Origin: Cohnella thailandensis
Lineage (GTDB): Bacteria > Bacillota > Bacilli > Paenibacillales > Paenibacillaceae
Assembly (NCBI RefSeq): GCF_014212135.1
Contig: NZ_JACJVQ010000019.1
Location: 434,001-498,000 of the forward strand
DNA length: 64,000 nucleotides
Direction of reading: 5' to 3'
Both the position numbers and the translations under genes were made by a program. Numbering within the stretch: position 1 is the stretch's first letter; each line of letters opens with the position of its first letter. The notes beneath the pieces were generated by a model that had not been told where the DNA came from, searched no databases, and was given only the letters and a program-made list of their open reading frames with translations. This document shows positions 1-9,328 of this stretch, piece by piece.

Positions 1-2
1 AG

Positions 3-248
3 ATCTGGACGTGGAAAATGGCGAAGTACGCTTGGTCGTCCCCGGTCGACGTCTATGACGAGAACGGGAACGCCAGCTTGCTGCAGGCGGATTCCGCCGG
101 CAACCTCTTCGTGCTGTCCGCGATGACCGGTCAGGTGAAGGGCCAAACGAGCCTGGGCGCCAATATCGAGGCTTCGCCTGCCGTATTCGGCAATTACGCG
201 GTCGTGGCTACCCGCGGCGGTCATATTCACGGCTTAAAGCTGGAGTAG
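3..248 (+). CDS. PQQ-like beta-propeller protein, C-terminal fragment
   Basis: Only the last 81 codons lie in the window; the open frame runs off the left edge. The residues alternate short hydrophobic strands with Gly/Asn turns, as in the blades of PQQ-like or WD-like propellers. The final strand reads VVATRGG and then GLKL before the stop. An internal ATG at base 18 is probably not the start, because the frame stays open and blade-like before it. Such proteins are often exported or scaffold-like, but without the N-terminus neither location nor role can be read. The stop is 7 bases from the stop of the convergent helicase gene, with no clear terminator between. Confidence 0.6.
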   Translation: MWTWKMAKYAWSSPVDVYDENGNASLLQADSAGNLFVLSAMTGQVKGQTSLGANIEASPAVFGNYAVVATRGGHIHGLKLE

Positions 249-255
249 CGCCTAT

Positions 256-3200
256 TTATTCAAGCTGCAGCAGCTCTCGCAGGTCGTCTTCGGTCAGGGC
301 AGAGAAGGGTTCCTCGCCGGACGGCTCGAGAATCTGATCGATGAGGTGCAGCTTGCGCTGCTGCAGCTCGGTCATTCTCTCTTCGATCGTGCCTTCCGCG
401 ACCATTCGGATCACCTGCACGACCTTCTTCTGGCCGATCCGGTGCGCGCGGTCCGTCGCTTGGGCTTCGACCGCCGGATTCCACCATAGGTCGTAGAGGA
501 TAACCGTGTCCGCGCCCGTGAGATTAAGGCCTGTTCCTCCCGCTTTCAGGGAGACGAGAAACAGGCTGTTCTCGCCTTCATTGAAGCGTTCGCTCAGCTC
601 GACCCGCTGGGCGGGCGGGGTCTCGCCATCCAGCCGGAAATAAGGGAGCGCCCGATCCGTCAGCTCCTTGCCGATAAGATCGAGCATCTTCGTGAATTGG
701 GAGAAGATCAGGATCCTTCGCCCGGAAGCGAGACCTTCCTCGATCAGCTCCAGCAGCTGCTCGAGCTTGGCGGAGCCGCCCCGGTAGCCTTCCACGAACA
801 AGGCAGGGTGGCAGCAGAGCTGGCGCAGGCGGGTGAGTCCCGCCAGGATCCGAATCCGGTTGCGCCGGTGATCCCGATCCTTCAGGTGCTTGACCGCTTC
901 GGCGCGAAGCTCCGCCAGGTAGGCGACGTAGAGCTTCTTCTGCTCGGGGAGCAGCTCGGAGGACCGTTCGCTCTCGATCTTGTCCGGCAAGTCCCGAAGG
1001 ACGTCGCTCTTCAGCCTGCGCAGCAGGAAGGGACGGACTCGCTTCGACACCTCGACGGGAAGCAGCTCGAAGAAACGGTCCCGGTCGGCGAACAGCTCGG
1101 GGAAGACCGCGTCGTAGATCGACCAGAGCTCCGTCAGGTTGTTCTCGATCGGAGTCCCCGTCAGCGCGAATTTATGGCGCGCCGACAAGCTCTTTACCGC
1201 CTTGGCCGTCTGGGTGGCGTCGTTCTTGAAGTTCTGGGCTTCGTCGAGGATTAGCGTGTGGAACGTTCTCGCGCGGTAGCGGCGATAATCCTTGCGAAGC
1301 AGAGGATAAGAGGTGATCAGGATATCGGGCGCGAGACCGTCCGCGTCCTTCATCCTTGCCAGCCTCTGATCTGCCGGGCCGTCGACGATGACGGCCTTCG
1401 CGTTCGGAGCGAACTTGCGCAGCTCGTTGCGCCAGTTGTATACGAGCGAAGCCGGGCAGACGACGAGAGCCGGCGTCCCGGAGGAGCGGATCTCCGGCAG
1501 AACCGAGACCAGGAAAGCGATGCTCTGAAGCGTCTTGCCGAGGCCCATCTCGTCCGCGAGAACGCCTCCGAAATGATATCGGGCGAGCGTCTTCATCCAT
1601 TGGTAGCCGAACTTCTGATAGTCCCGAAGAATCGGAGACAACGACTCCGGCACCTCGTGCTCGAGGAGGTCGGGGTTTCTCATGTTCTCGAGCAGCTTGC
1701 GCACGGACTTGCCGAGCCGAACCGCTCCGTTCCGGTCTCGCTCCAAGGCGTCCGAGAGCAGAAGGGCGCGGGCCAGCGGAACGCGCGCCCGCGAATTGTG
1801 CCATTCGTTGGTGCGGATGGCCGCTTCGTCGAGCAGCCGCATCACGTCCTGGAACGAGGGGCTCTCCAAGGACAGCAGCGTCCCCTCGGGAAGCCGGTAA
1901 TACTTGCGTTTCTCCTGCAGCGCCTTGACGATCTCGCGCAACTCGGACTCTCGAATGCCGTCCAGCTCGAAGCGGAATTCAAGCCAGTCGGTGCGCTCGC
2001 TCGTATCCACCTTCACGGAGATGGGAGCCGGGCTCGGATGCAGCCGCAGCTTCACGGCGGTCGTCGCGTACACCTGGGCGAGCTTCTCCAGCTTCGGAAG
2101 CCGATGGTACAGGAAGTCGTATTCCGTCTCTTCCTCGGCCATCACGTATCCGCTGTCCGTCATCAGGAAGCCGCTTCCGTTCATGATCTCCAGAATGGCC
2201 TGCTCCTTCGCGCCTTCGCGGATCAGGATACGATCGGACGGATGGCGGCGTTCGCGCGCTTCCACCGGATTCACCACGATATCCCCGTAATGGAATTCCA
2301 ATCCGGCCAGCAGCCGATCCCGGACGCGGTCGAGGTACAGCTTCGCCCGAAGCGGGCGCCTTGTCAGCTTCTCCGAGAGGGAAGGGGCGACCACGACCGT
2401 TCCGAGCTTCATGAGCCCGGGCACGGCGTGCTCGACGAAGCTTCCGACCCGCTCGGAGGAGATCGCGATGCTCTCCCCGGATCCGCCGGCGTTCATGAGC
2501 CGCTGCAGCTCTTGAAGCTGACGGGAGTCGGCTTCGGGGAGCTTCAAGAGCTTTCCTTCGGAGATCGCCACCCCATACGCTTCCATGACGAGCAGCTTGT
2601 CCAATCCGCTGGCTCGCAGCTCGTATTGCCCCTTCTCGGACTCCCGGAACTCGAAACGAAGGGGGATCGGGCTCGTTTCCACGATCAGCCCCGGGTATGT
2701 CCCGTCTTGCGTGAGCAGCTGGACATGGGCGGCAGAGGATAAGAGGGGCTGCAGAGTCGGCCAATAGACGGGCGGGATCGGCAGCTCGCGTTCCTGCCCG
2801 CTTCCGGTTTTCATGCGCGTCGTCACGACCGGCGCCGTCGCTTGGATGGTGCGTTCGTTGGCCGCAATTCGAGCGAGAAGGCGAACGATTTCGTCTTCGA
2901 TCGGACCGACGGCATGCTCGGAGGGGTCATAGACGATGGTCTTGGAGACGGGGTAACTCCGATGTTGCTCATATTGCTCCAGAAAATCCCTTATGTTCGA
3001 GACGGAAGTCCGTTTGTCGGTTCCCAGCTTCAGCTCCAGGGTGAACAGCCGGTCGGAAGCCTGCAATCCGTAGACGGCCGGCCGACAGATGAATTCGACG
3101 GTCATCCGGCTGCGTTCTTCCCCATAGGAAGAGGATTTGGCCGCAACGGAGGGAGCTTTCGGCAGGAACAACCGAAGCACCTCTTCGTCCAGATGACGGT

Positions 3201-3555
3201 CCGGAGCTTCGGCCGGCGAAGGGCCGGCGTTCCTCGGATTTAAGATTTTCCGCGCCGGTTCGCCCTTTCTAAGTTCTATGATCCCGAGCAGCACGGCGGC
3301 GATATGAGAGCAATAATTCGAATACGATTTCAAGGAAGGGCAGGAGCAGCGGGCGTTTATCTCGGGAACGCCTCCGAGCTCGCGAAGCTCGAGGCTAACC
3401 TCGTAGCTTTGATTCGATTCAACCGTCGCTTCGTATTGGGAGCGGGCTTCATCGTAACGATTCAAGACGACATGTCCGCCTTGAAGGTACGCTTGTCCCC
3501 GTTCGTAGGAGAATCGGCCGCACAGCTGCTTTACTTCGCGGATCGTGAGTGTCAT
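256..3555 (-). CDS. SNF2-family DEAD/DEAH helicase with SWIM zinc finger
   Basis: Likely ATP-dependent DNA translocase of about 1099 residues. A SWIM zinc finger lies near residues 68-91 (CSCP ... CSH). A long bacterial SNF2-associated region follows. Then come the two RecA-like lobes: Walker A in DEMGLGKT near residue 667, the Walker B box DEAQ near 770, and motifs V-VI in the C-terminal lobe (GGTGLNL ... DRAHRIGQ). This is the full-length architecture known from Bacilli. The ATG at 3555 is chosen because GGAAAGGA precedes it; a TTG ten codons upstream has no ribosome binding site. The gene is transcribed toward the beta-propeller gene and divergently from the hydrolase at 3753. Its target and partners cannot be read here; roles in repair or transcription are guesses. 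Confidence 0.93.
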   Translation of the reverse strand: MTLTIREVKQLCGRFSYERGQAYLQGGHVVLNRYDEARSQYEATVESNQSYEVSLELRELGGVPEINARCSCPSLKSYSNYCSHIAAVLLGIIELRKGEPARKILNPRNAGPSPAEAPDRHLDEEVLRLFLPKAPSVAAKSSSYGEERSRMTVEFICRPAVYGLQASDRLFTLELKLGTDKRTSVSNIRDFLEQYEQHRSYPVSKTIVYDPSEHAVGPIEDEIVRLLARIAANERTIQATAPVVTTRMKTGSGQERELPIPPVYWPTLQPLLSSAAHVQLLTQDGTYPGLIVETSPIPLRFEFRESEKGQYELRASGLDKLLVMEAYGVAISEGKLLKLPEADSRQLQELQRLMNAGGSGESIAISSERVGSFVEHAVPGLMKLGTVVVAPSLSEKLTRRPLRAKLYLDRVRDRLLAGLEFHYGDIVVNPVEARERRHPSDRILIREGAKEQAILEIMNGSGFLMTDSGYVMAEEETEYDFLYHRLPKLEKLAQVYATTAVKLRLHPSPAPISVKVDTSERTDWLEFRFELDGIRESELREIVKALQEKRKYYRLPEGTLLSLESPSFQDVMRLLDEAAIRTNEWHNSRARVPLARALLLSDALERDRNGAVRLGKSVRKLLENMRNPDLLEHEVPESLSPILRDYQKFGYQWMKTLARYHFGGVLADEMGLGKTLQSIAFLVSVLPEIRSSGTPALVVCPASLVYNWRNELRKFAPNAKAVIVDGPADQRLARMKDADGLAPDILITSYPLLRKDYRRYRARTFHTLILDEAQNFKNDATQTAKAVKSLSARHKFALTGTPIENNLTELWSIYDAVFPELFADRDRFFELLPVEVSKRVRPFLLRRLKSDVLRDLPDKIESERSSELLPEQKKLYVAYLAELRAEAVKHLKDRDHRRNRIRILAGLTRLRQLCCHPALFVEGYRGGSAKLEQLLELIEEGLASGRRILIFSQFTKMLDLIGKELTDRALPYFRLDGETPPAQRVELSERFNEGENSLFLVSLKAGGTGLNLTGADTVILYDLWWNPAVEAQATDRAHRIGQKKVVQVIRMVAEGTIEERMTELQQRKLHLIDQILEPSGEEPFSALTEDDLRELLQLE

Positions 3556-3679
3556 GGCTGGATTTCGTTCCTTTCCGATCTTCAAAGCGAATGAATGTTC
3601 GCGATACTAGTTAACACTATACTACCATATTTTTAAGCGGCGCCGCAGAATCCCTTTAAACGCCGATAACGTCCCCGGT

Positions 3680-3709
3680 TTGACAAAGCTTCCGGGAGCG
3701 GATTAGACT
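3680..3709 (+). promoter_or_regulatory. Sigma-A promoter of the metallo-beta-lactamase-fold gene
   Basis: TTGACA at 3680-3685 and TAGACT at 3704-3709 are separated by 18 bp (17 bp to the overlapping TTAGAC), about 45 bp upstream of the ATG at 3753. It reads away from the divergent helicase gene. Confidence 0.6.
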
Positions 3710-3752
3710 ATCGCTATCACTAGTTTTCAACAGGGAAGAGGAGTGAAGAACG

Positions 3753-4796
3753 ATGCATGACTGGAACCGATCCCTACGCGCCGATAATGGCAAATACCAG
3801 AACGAGATTCCGGCGGTGACGAAGTTCAGCGCGAAGGAGCTCGCCTCGATGCTGCGCGAATTTCTATCCAAATCGAACCGAAGGCCGAAGCAGCCGCTTC
3901 CTTTCGTTCCTCTAACCCAAAGCACGCTTCAGGACGGCAAAGACAAGGTCGTCTGGTTCGGCCATTCGGCCAGCTTGCTTCAGCTCGGCGGCAAGACGAT
4001 TCTGATCGATCCGATGCTGGGCAGAAGCCCGTCGCCCGTCCCGTTCGGGCGGAATCGTCGCTTCAGCGGTCAACTTCCTATTTCCATCGAAGATTTTCCC
4101 TCTATCGATATCGTCGTTCTCTCTCACGATCACTACGATCATTTCGATTCTTCTTCCATTCGCCGGCTTATTCCGAAGACGGGGACGTTCCTGGTTCCAC
4201 TGGGCGTGGGCAAGCGAATCCGGAAGCGCGGGGCTTCGTCCGATTCCGTCATCGAGATGGACTGGGGCGAGGAGCGAACGGTCGCGGGCATCCGGTTCGC
4301 GTGTACGCCGGCCAGGCACTTCTCGGGAAGAGGCTTGTTCGACCGGGATTCGACGCTGTGGTGTTCCTGGGTTATCAAGACGGAGGAGAGAAGCCTGTTC
4401 TACAGCGGAGACGGGGGTTACGGCCCTCACTTCGAGAGAATCGGGAAGCAGCACGGTCCCTTCGAGCTAGCGATCATGGAGTGCGGCCAATACGACGAAC
4501 GGTGGAGCGGAGTGCACATGATCCCCGAGGAGACCGTTCAAGCGCATAAGGACGTGCAAGGGGGGATTCTGCTCCCCGTCCATTGGGGAGGCTTCACGTT
4601 GGCTCTGCACGATTGGAACGATCCGGCGATTCGGGTATCGGCCGAGGCCGAGAAGCAAGGAGTTCCGGTCTGGATTCCGAGAATCGGAGAGGCGGTTTAC
4701 CTGGAGCAGGACCGGGAAGGTTGGCGTCCGGATCCGTCCTGGTGGAAGGATGCTTCAAGTCCCTCGGCGAATAAAGGCGCCGTCGCTCCCATCTAA
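3753..4796 (+). CDS. MBL-fold metal-dependent hydrolase (NAPE-PLD/UlaG-like)
   Basis: A 347-residue cytoplasmic protein with the metallo-beta-lactamase fold. The metal-binding HxHxDH motif is HDHYDH at residues 125-130. Further candidate ligands are the His in ARHF, the Asp in SGDGG, and the His in LPVHWGG near the C-terminus. The sequence WFGHS ... ILIDPMLG is typical of the group containing N-acyl-phosphatidylethanolamine phospholipase D and UlaG. The in vivo substrate cannot be inferred. The ATG at 3753 has GAGGAG nine bases upstream. The gene has its own promoter and ends at a shared terminator, so it is probably a single-gene unit. Confidence 0.85.
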   Translation: MHDWNRSLRADNGKYQNEIPAVTKFSAKELASMLREFLSKSNRRPKQPLPFVPLTQSTLQDGKDKVVWFGHSASLLQLGGKTILIDPMLGRSPSPVPFGRNRRFSGQLPISIEDFPSIDIVVLSHDHYDHFDSSSIRRLIPKTGTFLVPLGVGKRIRKRGASSDSVIEMDWGEERTVAGIRFACTPARHFSGRGLFDRDSTLWCSWVIKTEERSLFYSGDGGYGPHFERIGKQHGPFELAIMECGQYDERWSGVHMIPEETVQAHKDVQGGILLPVHWGGFTLALHDWNDPAIRVSAEAEKQGVPVWIPRIGEAVYLEQDREGWRPDPSWWKDASSPSANKGAVAPI

Positions 4797-4801
4797 ATCA
4801 A

Positions 4802-4850
4802 GAAGGCAGTCCGTTCGGTCGGAATCGACCGGGCGGGCTGCCTTCGTTTA
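4802..4850. terminator. Bidirectional terminator between MBL gene and greA
   Basis: GAAGGCAG at 4802-4809 pairs with CTGCCTTC at 4838-4845, with a further partly paired G+C-rich interior. It lies between two convergent stops (4796 and 4851). Confidence 0.65.
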
Positions 4851-5318
4851 TTACTTGATCTCGAGAACCTTGAATTGGATTTCGCCCATCGGAGCGTTCA
4901 CGATGACCGTATCTCCGGCTGCCTTGCCGATTAGGGCAACGCCCATCGGGCTCTCGTAGGAAATCTTGTTCGACAGCATGTCCGCTTCCGCCGCGCCGAC
5001 CACCTTGTATTCCACGTTCTCGTCCATCTCCACGTCATGCAGCACGACCGTCGATCCGACTTGAATTCGGCTGTCGTCCTTCGATTCCACGATGCGGGCT
5101 TTGCGCAGAATCCCTTCGATGGTCAGGATTCGCGTCTCCATGAACGCTTGATCTTCCTTCGCGGAATGGTATTCGCTATTTTCTTTAAGGTCGCCGTAGC
5201 TGATCGCCGTCTTGATCCGGGCGGCAAGCTCCTTGCGCTTCACCGTCTTCAGCTCTTCGAGCTCCTGCTCCAGCTTGATCTTGCCTTCGGGGGTGAGGAT
5301 AACTTCTTCGTTAGACAT
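4851..5318 (-). CDS. greA: Transcription elongation factor GreA
   Basis: A 155-residue GreA. An N-terminal coiled coil (about residues 1-75, with ISYGDLKENSEY at the acidic tip) enters the RNA polymerase secondary channel and stimulates cleavage of backtracked RNA. A C-terminal FKBP-like domain (about 80-155) ends in SPMGVALIGKAAGD. Length and motifs match the family. The ATG at 5318 has AAGGAG about seven bases upstream; a start 12 codons earlier has none. It has its own sigma-A promoter at 5388-5417 and looks monocistronic. Confidence 0.97.
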   Translation of the reverse strand: MSNEEVILTPEGKIKLEQELEELKTVKRKELAARIKTAISYGDLKENSEYHSAKEDQAFMETRILTIEGILRKARIVESKDDSRIQVGSTVVLHDVEMDENVEYKVVGAAEADMLSNKISYESPMGVALIGKAAGDTVIVNAPMGEIQFKVLEIK

Positions 5319-5387
5319 GGGACATCTCCTTCGCAAAATGGACTCTGGGTACAATGGAGTATCCGATCGACTGTCCAGTGAACCTTA

Positions 5388-5417
5388 ATTCTAAAGCTTC
5401 GCGAAGCGATTTGTCAA
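5388..5417 (-). promoter_or_regulatory. greA promoter with palindrome in the spacer
   Basis: On the minus strand TTGACA (5412-5417) and TAGAAT (5388-5393) are 18 bp apart. The spacer contains the perfect 12-bp palindrome GCTTCGCGAAGC (5396-5407). Its position between the two hexamers would suit an operator, but no cognate regulator is recognised. Confidence 0.7.
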
Positions 5418-5527
5418 CGAAGCCCGACTTGCTCGCAGGGTCGACGGCATGAATAGAAAAAAATGGAGAAGACGAAAATAGGCCATAGGCGATCCTGCCT
5501 GGAGTTCGATTAGGAGGGGGGAGCGAG

Positions 5528-6619
5528 TTGAAGGCAGAGCAGAAGATTACCTTCCTTCAAGCGTGCACGGTGCTCGCGCTAATGAACGGGCTCGCCGATC
5601 ACGTCATCGTGAATCCGATGATCCTCGACGCTTCCGGCCGAGATTCTTGGCTAACCGTCCTTTTTGCGGGAGTTCTCTTCTTATTGTGGTGCTTATTATT
5701 GGTCGGGATGATGAGAAAGACGGGCCAGAGGAACTGGCGCGAATGGTTGGAGCGTTCTACGTTCAAGGGCGTGTCCTGGCTGCTGCTCGCTCCCGTATGC
5801 GCAGAACTGTACCTTATCGGCGCCATGACCGTCGTCCATACGGCCAACTGGCATGTCACGAACTACATGCCGAATACCCCGGAGAGCCTGCTCGTTCTCT
5901 CCCTTGTCGTCATATGCGCGATTCTGTCCTTGTGGGGGCTGCGGGTGATCGCGATTACGTCGGGGGTGCTGCTTCCGATCGTTATCGTACTCGGCTTCTT
6001 CGTCGGCATCTCCAACGGCCATCTGAAGAATCATTACCTTCTGCTGCCCATTATGGAGCACGGATGGTCTCCGATCGCCGACGGAATGGTCTACGCGGGC
6101 GGGGGATTCGTCGAACTGCTCGTTATCATTCTGATGCAGCATCAGATCTCGACGAAGGTAAAGCCGTGGCACATGCTGGCCTACGGAGCCTTTACGGTTA
6201 TGATTACGCTAGGGCCGATCGTCGGCGCCATCACGGAGTTCGGACCGCGGGAGGCGGCCAAGCAGATGACTTCTCCCTATGAGCAGTGGCGTCTGCTTAA
6301 ATTAGGGCAATACGTCGAGCATCTGGATTTCTTCTCGATCTCCCAGTGGCTGTCGGGAGCGACCGTCCGAATCAGCCTGGCCGCGTTCCTTCTCGTCGAG
6401 CTGCTGCCCGTTAAATCCCGTCGATGGCGCAGGATCCTTATCCTTATCGTCATGGCAAGCTATGTGCTGCTGTCGTCCGTCGACGTGAACGAATACGATT
6501 TCTATTTGTGGATGTACCATACCTACATGCCGATATCGTTCTTCGTTCTATTCTTTCTGTCATTCGCGTGGATGACGCTCGCGCAATTCTCGAAGCCGCC
6601 GAAGGAGGAGTCCGCATGA
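5528..6619 (+). CDS. Spore germination protein, GerAB-type permease subunit
   Basis: A 363-residue integral membrane protein of the endospore germination permease family (amino acid/polyamine/organocation fold), with about ten membrane segments. It would sit in the spore inner membrane as the B subunit that recognises the germinant. The start is TTG, supported by AGGAGGGGGGAG just upstream. It is first in a B-A-C operon whose genes overlap by 4 bases (ATGA), indicating translational coupling. A paralogue with the same opening logic (ASGRDSW here, QAGRDSW there) begins at 63138. The germinant cannot be predicted. A weak sigma-G-like element lies upstream near 5450-5480. Confidence 0.93.
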   Translation: MKAEQKITFLQACTVLALMNGLADHVIVNPMILDASGRDSWLTVLFAGVLFLLWCLLLVGMMRKTGQRNWREWLERSTFKGVSWLLLAPVCAELYLIGAMTVVHTANWHVTNYMPNTPESLLVLSLVVICAILSLWGLRVIAITSGVLLPIVIVLGFFVGISNGHLKNHYLLLPIMEHGWSPIADGMVYAGGGFVELLVIILMQHQISTKVKPWHMLAYGAFTVMITLGPIVGAITEFGPREAAKQMTSPYEQWRLLKLGQYVEHLDFFSISQWLSGATVRISLAAFLLVELLPVKSRRWRRILILIVMASYVLLSSVDVNEYDFYLWMYHTYMPISFFVLFFLSFAWMTLAQFSKPPKEESA

Positions 6620-8097
6620 GCCGAACCGCCGGGACGAGCGAGAAGCGTTGGAGCGCGGAAGAATTGAGGCGTCTGTTCTCCGGCTCCGGGGATATCGTCT
6701 TCTTGCCGAGCCTCTTCGACGACCGGAAGGATTCCCGAGTCCTCATGGTCTATCAAGAGGGCTTGTGTGACAGCAACCGAATCAGCCAATCCGTCCTTCC
6801 GGAATTGCGGCATTTCTACGCCAGGACCGGAAGCTTCGCTCGCGCGATACCGGAGCTGTCGGGTGTTCTTCCGGTTAAACCGATCGAGGAGGAGCCTGCC
6901 GAGGATAGCATGGCCGAAGCGGTCTATGACGGGAATTTGCTGATCTTGTTCGAAGCGGAAGGCGCCGTCTGCAAGCTGGATTATTCCGATCGACCTCAGC
7001 GGACGCCTTTCGAATCCAGCACGGAGATCTCCATCAAAGGACCGAAGGATTGCTTTATCGAGGATATCTCCGTGAACATCGCGCTAATCCGCAAAAGAAT
7101 AAGAAGCCGTTCGCTTCATGTCGAGAAGTTCGTCCTCGGAAGGAGAACGAAGACGAAGGTCGGCCTCGTTTACTTCAGCGACATCTTGAACAAGAAGATT
7201 CTGGCGGACGTCAGAACGAAGCTGAACGAAATCGATATCGACGGGCTATATAGTATCGGACAGCTGGAGGAGCAGCTTGTCGGCTCTCCCTTTAAGATCA
7301 TGCCGCTTCTGGACTTTACGGGCCGTCCCGACTACGCCGTGTCCAGCTTATTGGCGGGCAGGTTTATCCTCATTATCGACGGAAATCCGATGGTGTTGAT
7401 CGGTCCCGCCGGCTTGTCCTATATCTTGAAGTCCCCGGAAGACGTGCATTTCAACTATTCCTACGTCTCCTTCGCGAGAATCATTCGGATCGTCAGCTTC
7501 TTCCTGTCGATCTTCCTGCCCGCGATCTGGGTGGCGCTGATGGCTTTCCACCAAGACCAGATTCCGTTCCGAATGATGGCGACGGTGTCGGTGTCGCGGC
7601 TGGGGCTGCCGCTGTCCGCTCAAATGGAGATGTTTATTCTGCTCATGCTTCTCGAGGTATTCCGGGAAGCGGGAGTCCGGCTGCCGACCGCCATCGGGCA
7701 GACTCTGACCTCCATCGGGGGGCTGATCATCGGCGACGCCGCGATCCGGGCAGGGCTCGTCTCGCCGTCCGTGGTCGTCATCGGAGCGATAACGGCCGTA
7801 TGCGGAGTGACGCTCGTCAACCAGACGCTAAGCACCGTCGTCAGCATTCTTCGTTTGTTCTTTTTTACCTTGGCCTCGTTCTTGGGCATTTACGGCGTCA
7901 TCCTCGGGATGGTTCTGTGGACCGGTTATCTGTCGAGCTTAAATTCGTTCGGCGTCAATTACTTGACGCCGATATCGCCTCTTCGGATAAAGGATGTCCT
8001 GCAGTCGTATTTGCGGTTGCCTTGGGCTTGGAGCAAGCGAAGGCCGGGAAGCCTGAAGCCGATCGACGGGGACCATCAAGGAGAGGGAGAAGGATGA
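6616..8097 (+). CDS. Spore germination protein, GerAA-type subunit
   Basis: A 493-residue A subunit of a GerA-family germinant receptor. The N-terminal soluble half (about residues 1-280) carries family hallmarks such as IKGPKDCF near residue 138. The C-terminal half has about five membrane segments, including the conserved PTAIGQTLTSIGGLIIGDAA stretch. In the current model A subunits oligomerise and help form the ion channel of the receptor. The ATG overlaps the stop of the B gene (ATGA) and has GAAGGAGG upstream. The same frame is open for 64 codons before it, but that part overlaps the B gene. Confidence 0.95.
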   Translation: MSRTAGTSEKRWSAEELRRLFSGSGDIVFLPSLFDDRKDSRVLMVYQEGLCDSNRISQSVLPELRHFYARTGSFARAIPELSGVLPVKPIEEEPAEDSMAEAVYDGNLLILFEAEGAVCKLDYSDRPQRTPFESSTEISIKGPKDCFIEDISVNIALIRKRIRSRSLHVEKFVLGRRTKTKVGLVYFSDILNKKILADVRTKLNEIDIDGLYSIGQLEEQLVGSPFKIMPLLDFTGRPDYAVSSLLAGRFILIIDGNPMVLIGPAGLSYILKSPEDVHFNYSYVSFARIIRIVSFFLSIFLPAIWVALMAFHQDQIPFRMMATVSVSRLGLPLSAQMEMFILLMLLEVFREAGVRLPTAIGQTLTSIGGLIIGDAAIRAGLVSPSVVVIGAITAVCGVTLVNQTLSTVVSILRLFFFTLASFLGIYGVILGMVLWTGYLSSLNSFGVNYLTPISPLRIKDVLQSYLRLPWAWSKRRPGSLKPIDGDHQGEGEG

Positions 8098-9245
8098 GAA
8101 CGGCGCGGAGGCTGGGCTTCGCGATCCTGCTGACGTTGATCTTGCTGTCGCAGGGCTGCGGCAGCTCCAAGGACATTCAGAACATGGCCTACGTGACGGC
8201 CATCGGGATCGACTACGTAAACGGCAAATATGTGACCTACGCGCAGATTCTCAATTTCTCGAACGTCGCGAGAAGCGAGAACGTACAATTAGGCAAGGAA
8301 ACCCCGGTCTGGATCGGACAAGGCGACGGGCAAACGGTAAGCGGCGCGCTGGCCTCCATCAACGAGACGTCCCAGCTTCGGCTGTTCTGGGGGCATGTCA
8401 AAGTCATTTTCCTATCGGAGAATCTGATGCGCCAAGGGGTCGTGGAGACTTTTAGCGCTCTTAATCGGTATCGCGAGGTTCGTTACAACATTTACATATA
8501 CGGAACCAAGGAGAAGATGACCGACATCCTCAGCCAGCAATCGCTTCTGAACCTATCGCCGCTCGATACTCTAGTGTTCAGCGGAACGCAGATGAATTCT
8601 CAGCGCTTCTTTATTCTGCCGGAGCCCGGCAACCATGTGATCGCCAATATGAACGAGCCGGGCGAACCCGCCATGCTGCCGTCCGTCGCGATCGAACGAC
8701 GCAATTGGATGGAAGACACCGATTACAAGCCGATGTTCAAAATCTCGGGAGCTTATTTTTTTCAGGATGGGAAGATGAGCAAGTGGATGTCCGACTTGGA
8801 CCTGAAGGGGATTCGCTGGACGAACAAACGGATCGAATGGCTGCCGGTCTTAGTTCCGCAGGATGGGAAAAAGGCGGCCGTCGTGTCGCTGGGACATCCG
8901 CGCTACTCGGTGAAGCCGATCCTGGAGAAAGGCTCCGTTCGCTACGATCTGAAAGTGAGGGTGCAAGGCTTGCTTTACGAGCTTCTGGAAGAAGCTGGCA
9001 TGGAATCGCTCGAGAAACTTACGGAGGAAGTCATCCGGGAGGAGATCCGGACCACGTATTTGAAATCGCAGAAGGCGAAGTGCGATCCGTTCAGGCTCAA
9101 GGAGGCTCTTTATCGCGCGAACCCCCGGCACTTCTGGGCTCTTACCGACAAGGAGAGATTTTTCTTGAAACCGGATTCGATTCGCAAGATCGACGTTCGC
9201 GTATCCATCCGAAGCACGGGCAAGTACAAGGGAAGAACCGAATAA
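8094..9245 (+). CDS. Spore germination lipoprotein, GerAC-type subunit
   Basis: A 383-residue lipoprotein. A signal peptide ends in LLSQGC, where the Cys at residue 20 would be lipidated, followed by the family opening CGSSKDIQNMAYVTAIGIDY. The rest matches the three-domain Ger(x)C fold. It would sit on the outer face of the spore inner membrane as the C subunit. The ATG overlaps the A gene stop, and the operon ends at a strong terminator about 20 bases after this gene. Gene order B-A-C differs from the A-B-C order of B. subtilis gerA. Confidence 0.95.
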   Translation: MRTARRLGFAILLTLILLSQGCGSSKDIQNMAYVTAIGIDYVNGKYVTYAQILNFSNVARSENVQLGKETPVWIGQGDGQTVSGALASINETSQLRLFWGHVKVIFLSENLMRQGVVETFSALNRYREVRYNIYIYGTKEKMTDILSQQSLLNLSPLDTLVFSGTQMNSQRFFILPEPGNHVIANMNEPGEPAMLPSVAIERRNWMEDTDYKPMFKISGAYFFQDGKMSKWMSDLDLKGIRWTNKRIEWLPVLVPQDGKKAAVVSLGHPRYSVKPILEKGSVRYDLKVRVQGLLYELLEEAGMESLEKLTEEVIREEIRTTYLKSQKAKCDPFRLKEALYRANPRHFWALTDKERFFLKPDSIRKIDVRVSIRSTGKYKGRTE

Positions 9246-9266
9246 TCGTCGCGTAAATGCGTATTC

Positions 9267-9305
9267 AACCCGGAATCCCCATTGGAAGGGGCATTCCGGG
9301 TTATT
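9267..9305 (+). terminator. Terminator of the germinant receptor operon
   Basis: AACCCGGAATCCCC (9267-9280) pairs with GGGGCATTCCGGGTT (9288-9302) with one bulge. Few Ts follow, but the stem is long. Confidence 0.7.
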
Positions 9306-9328
9306 GCCGTTTCTGGGTAAGAGGCGGC

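Noticed and set aside
1258..2742. 494-codon open frame on the plus strand inside the helicase gene
   Set aside because: Antisense shadow of a well-supported helicase; no ribosome binding site and no recognisable domain.
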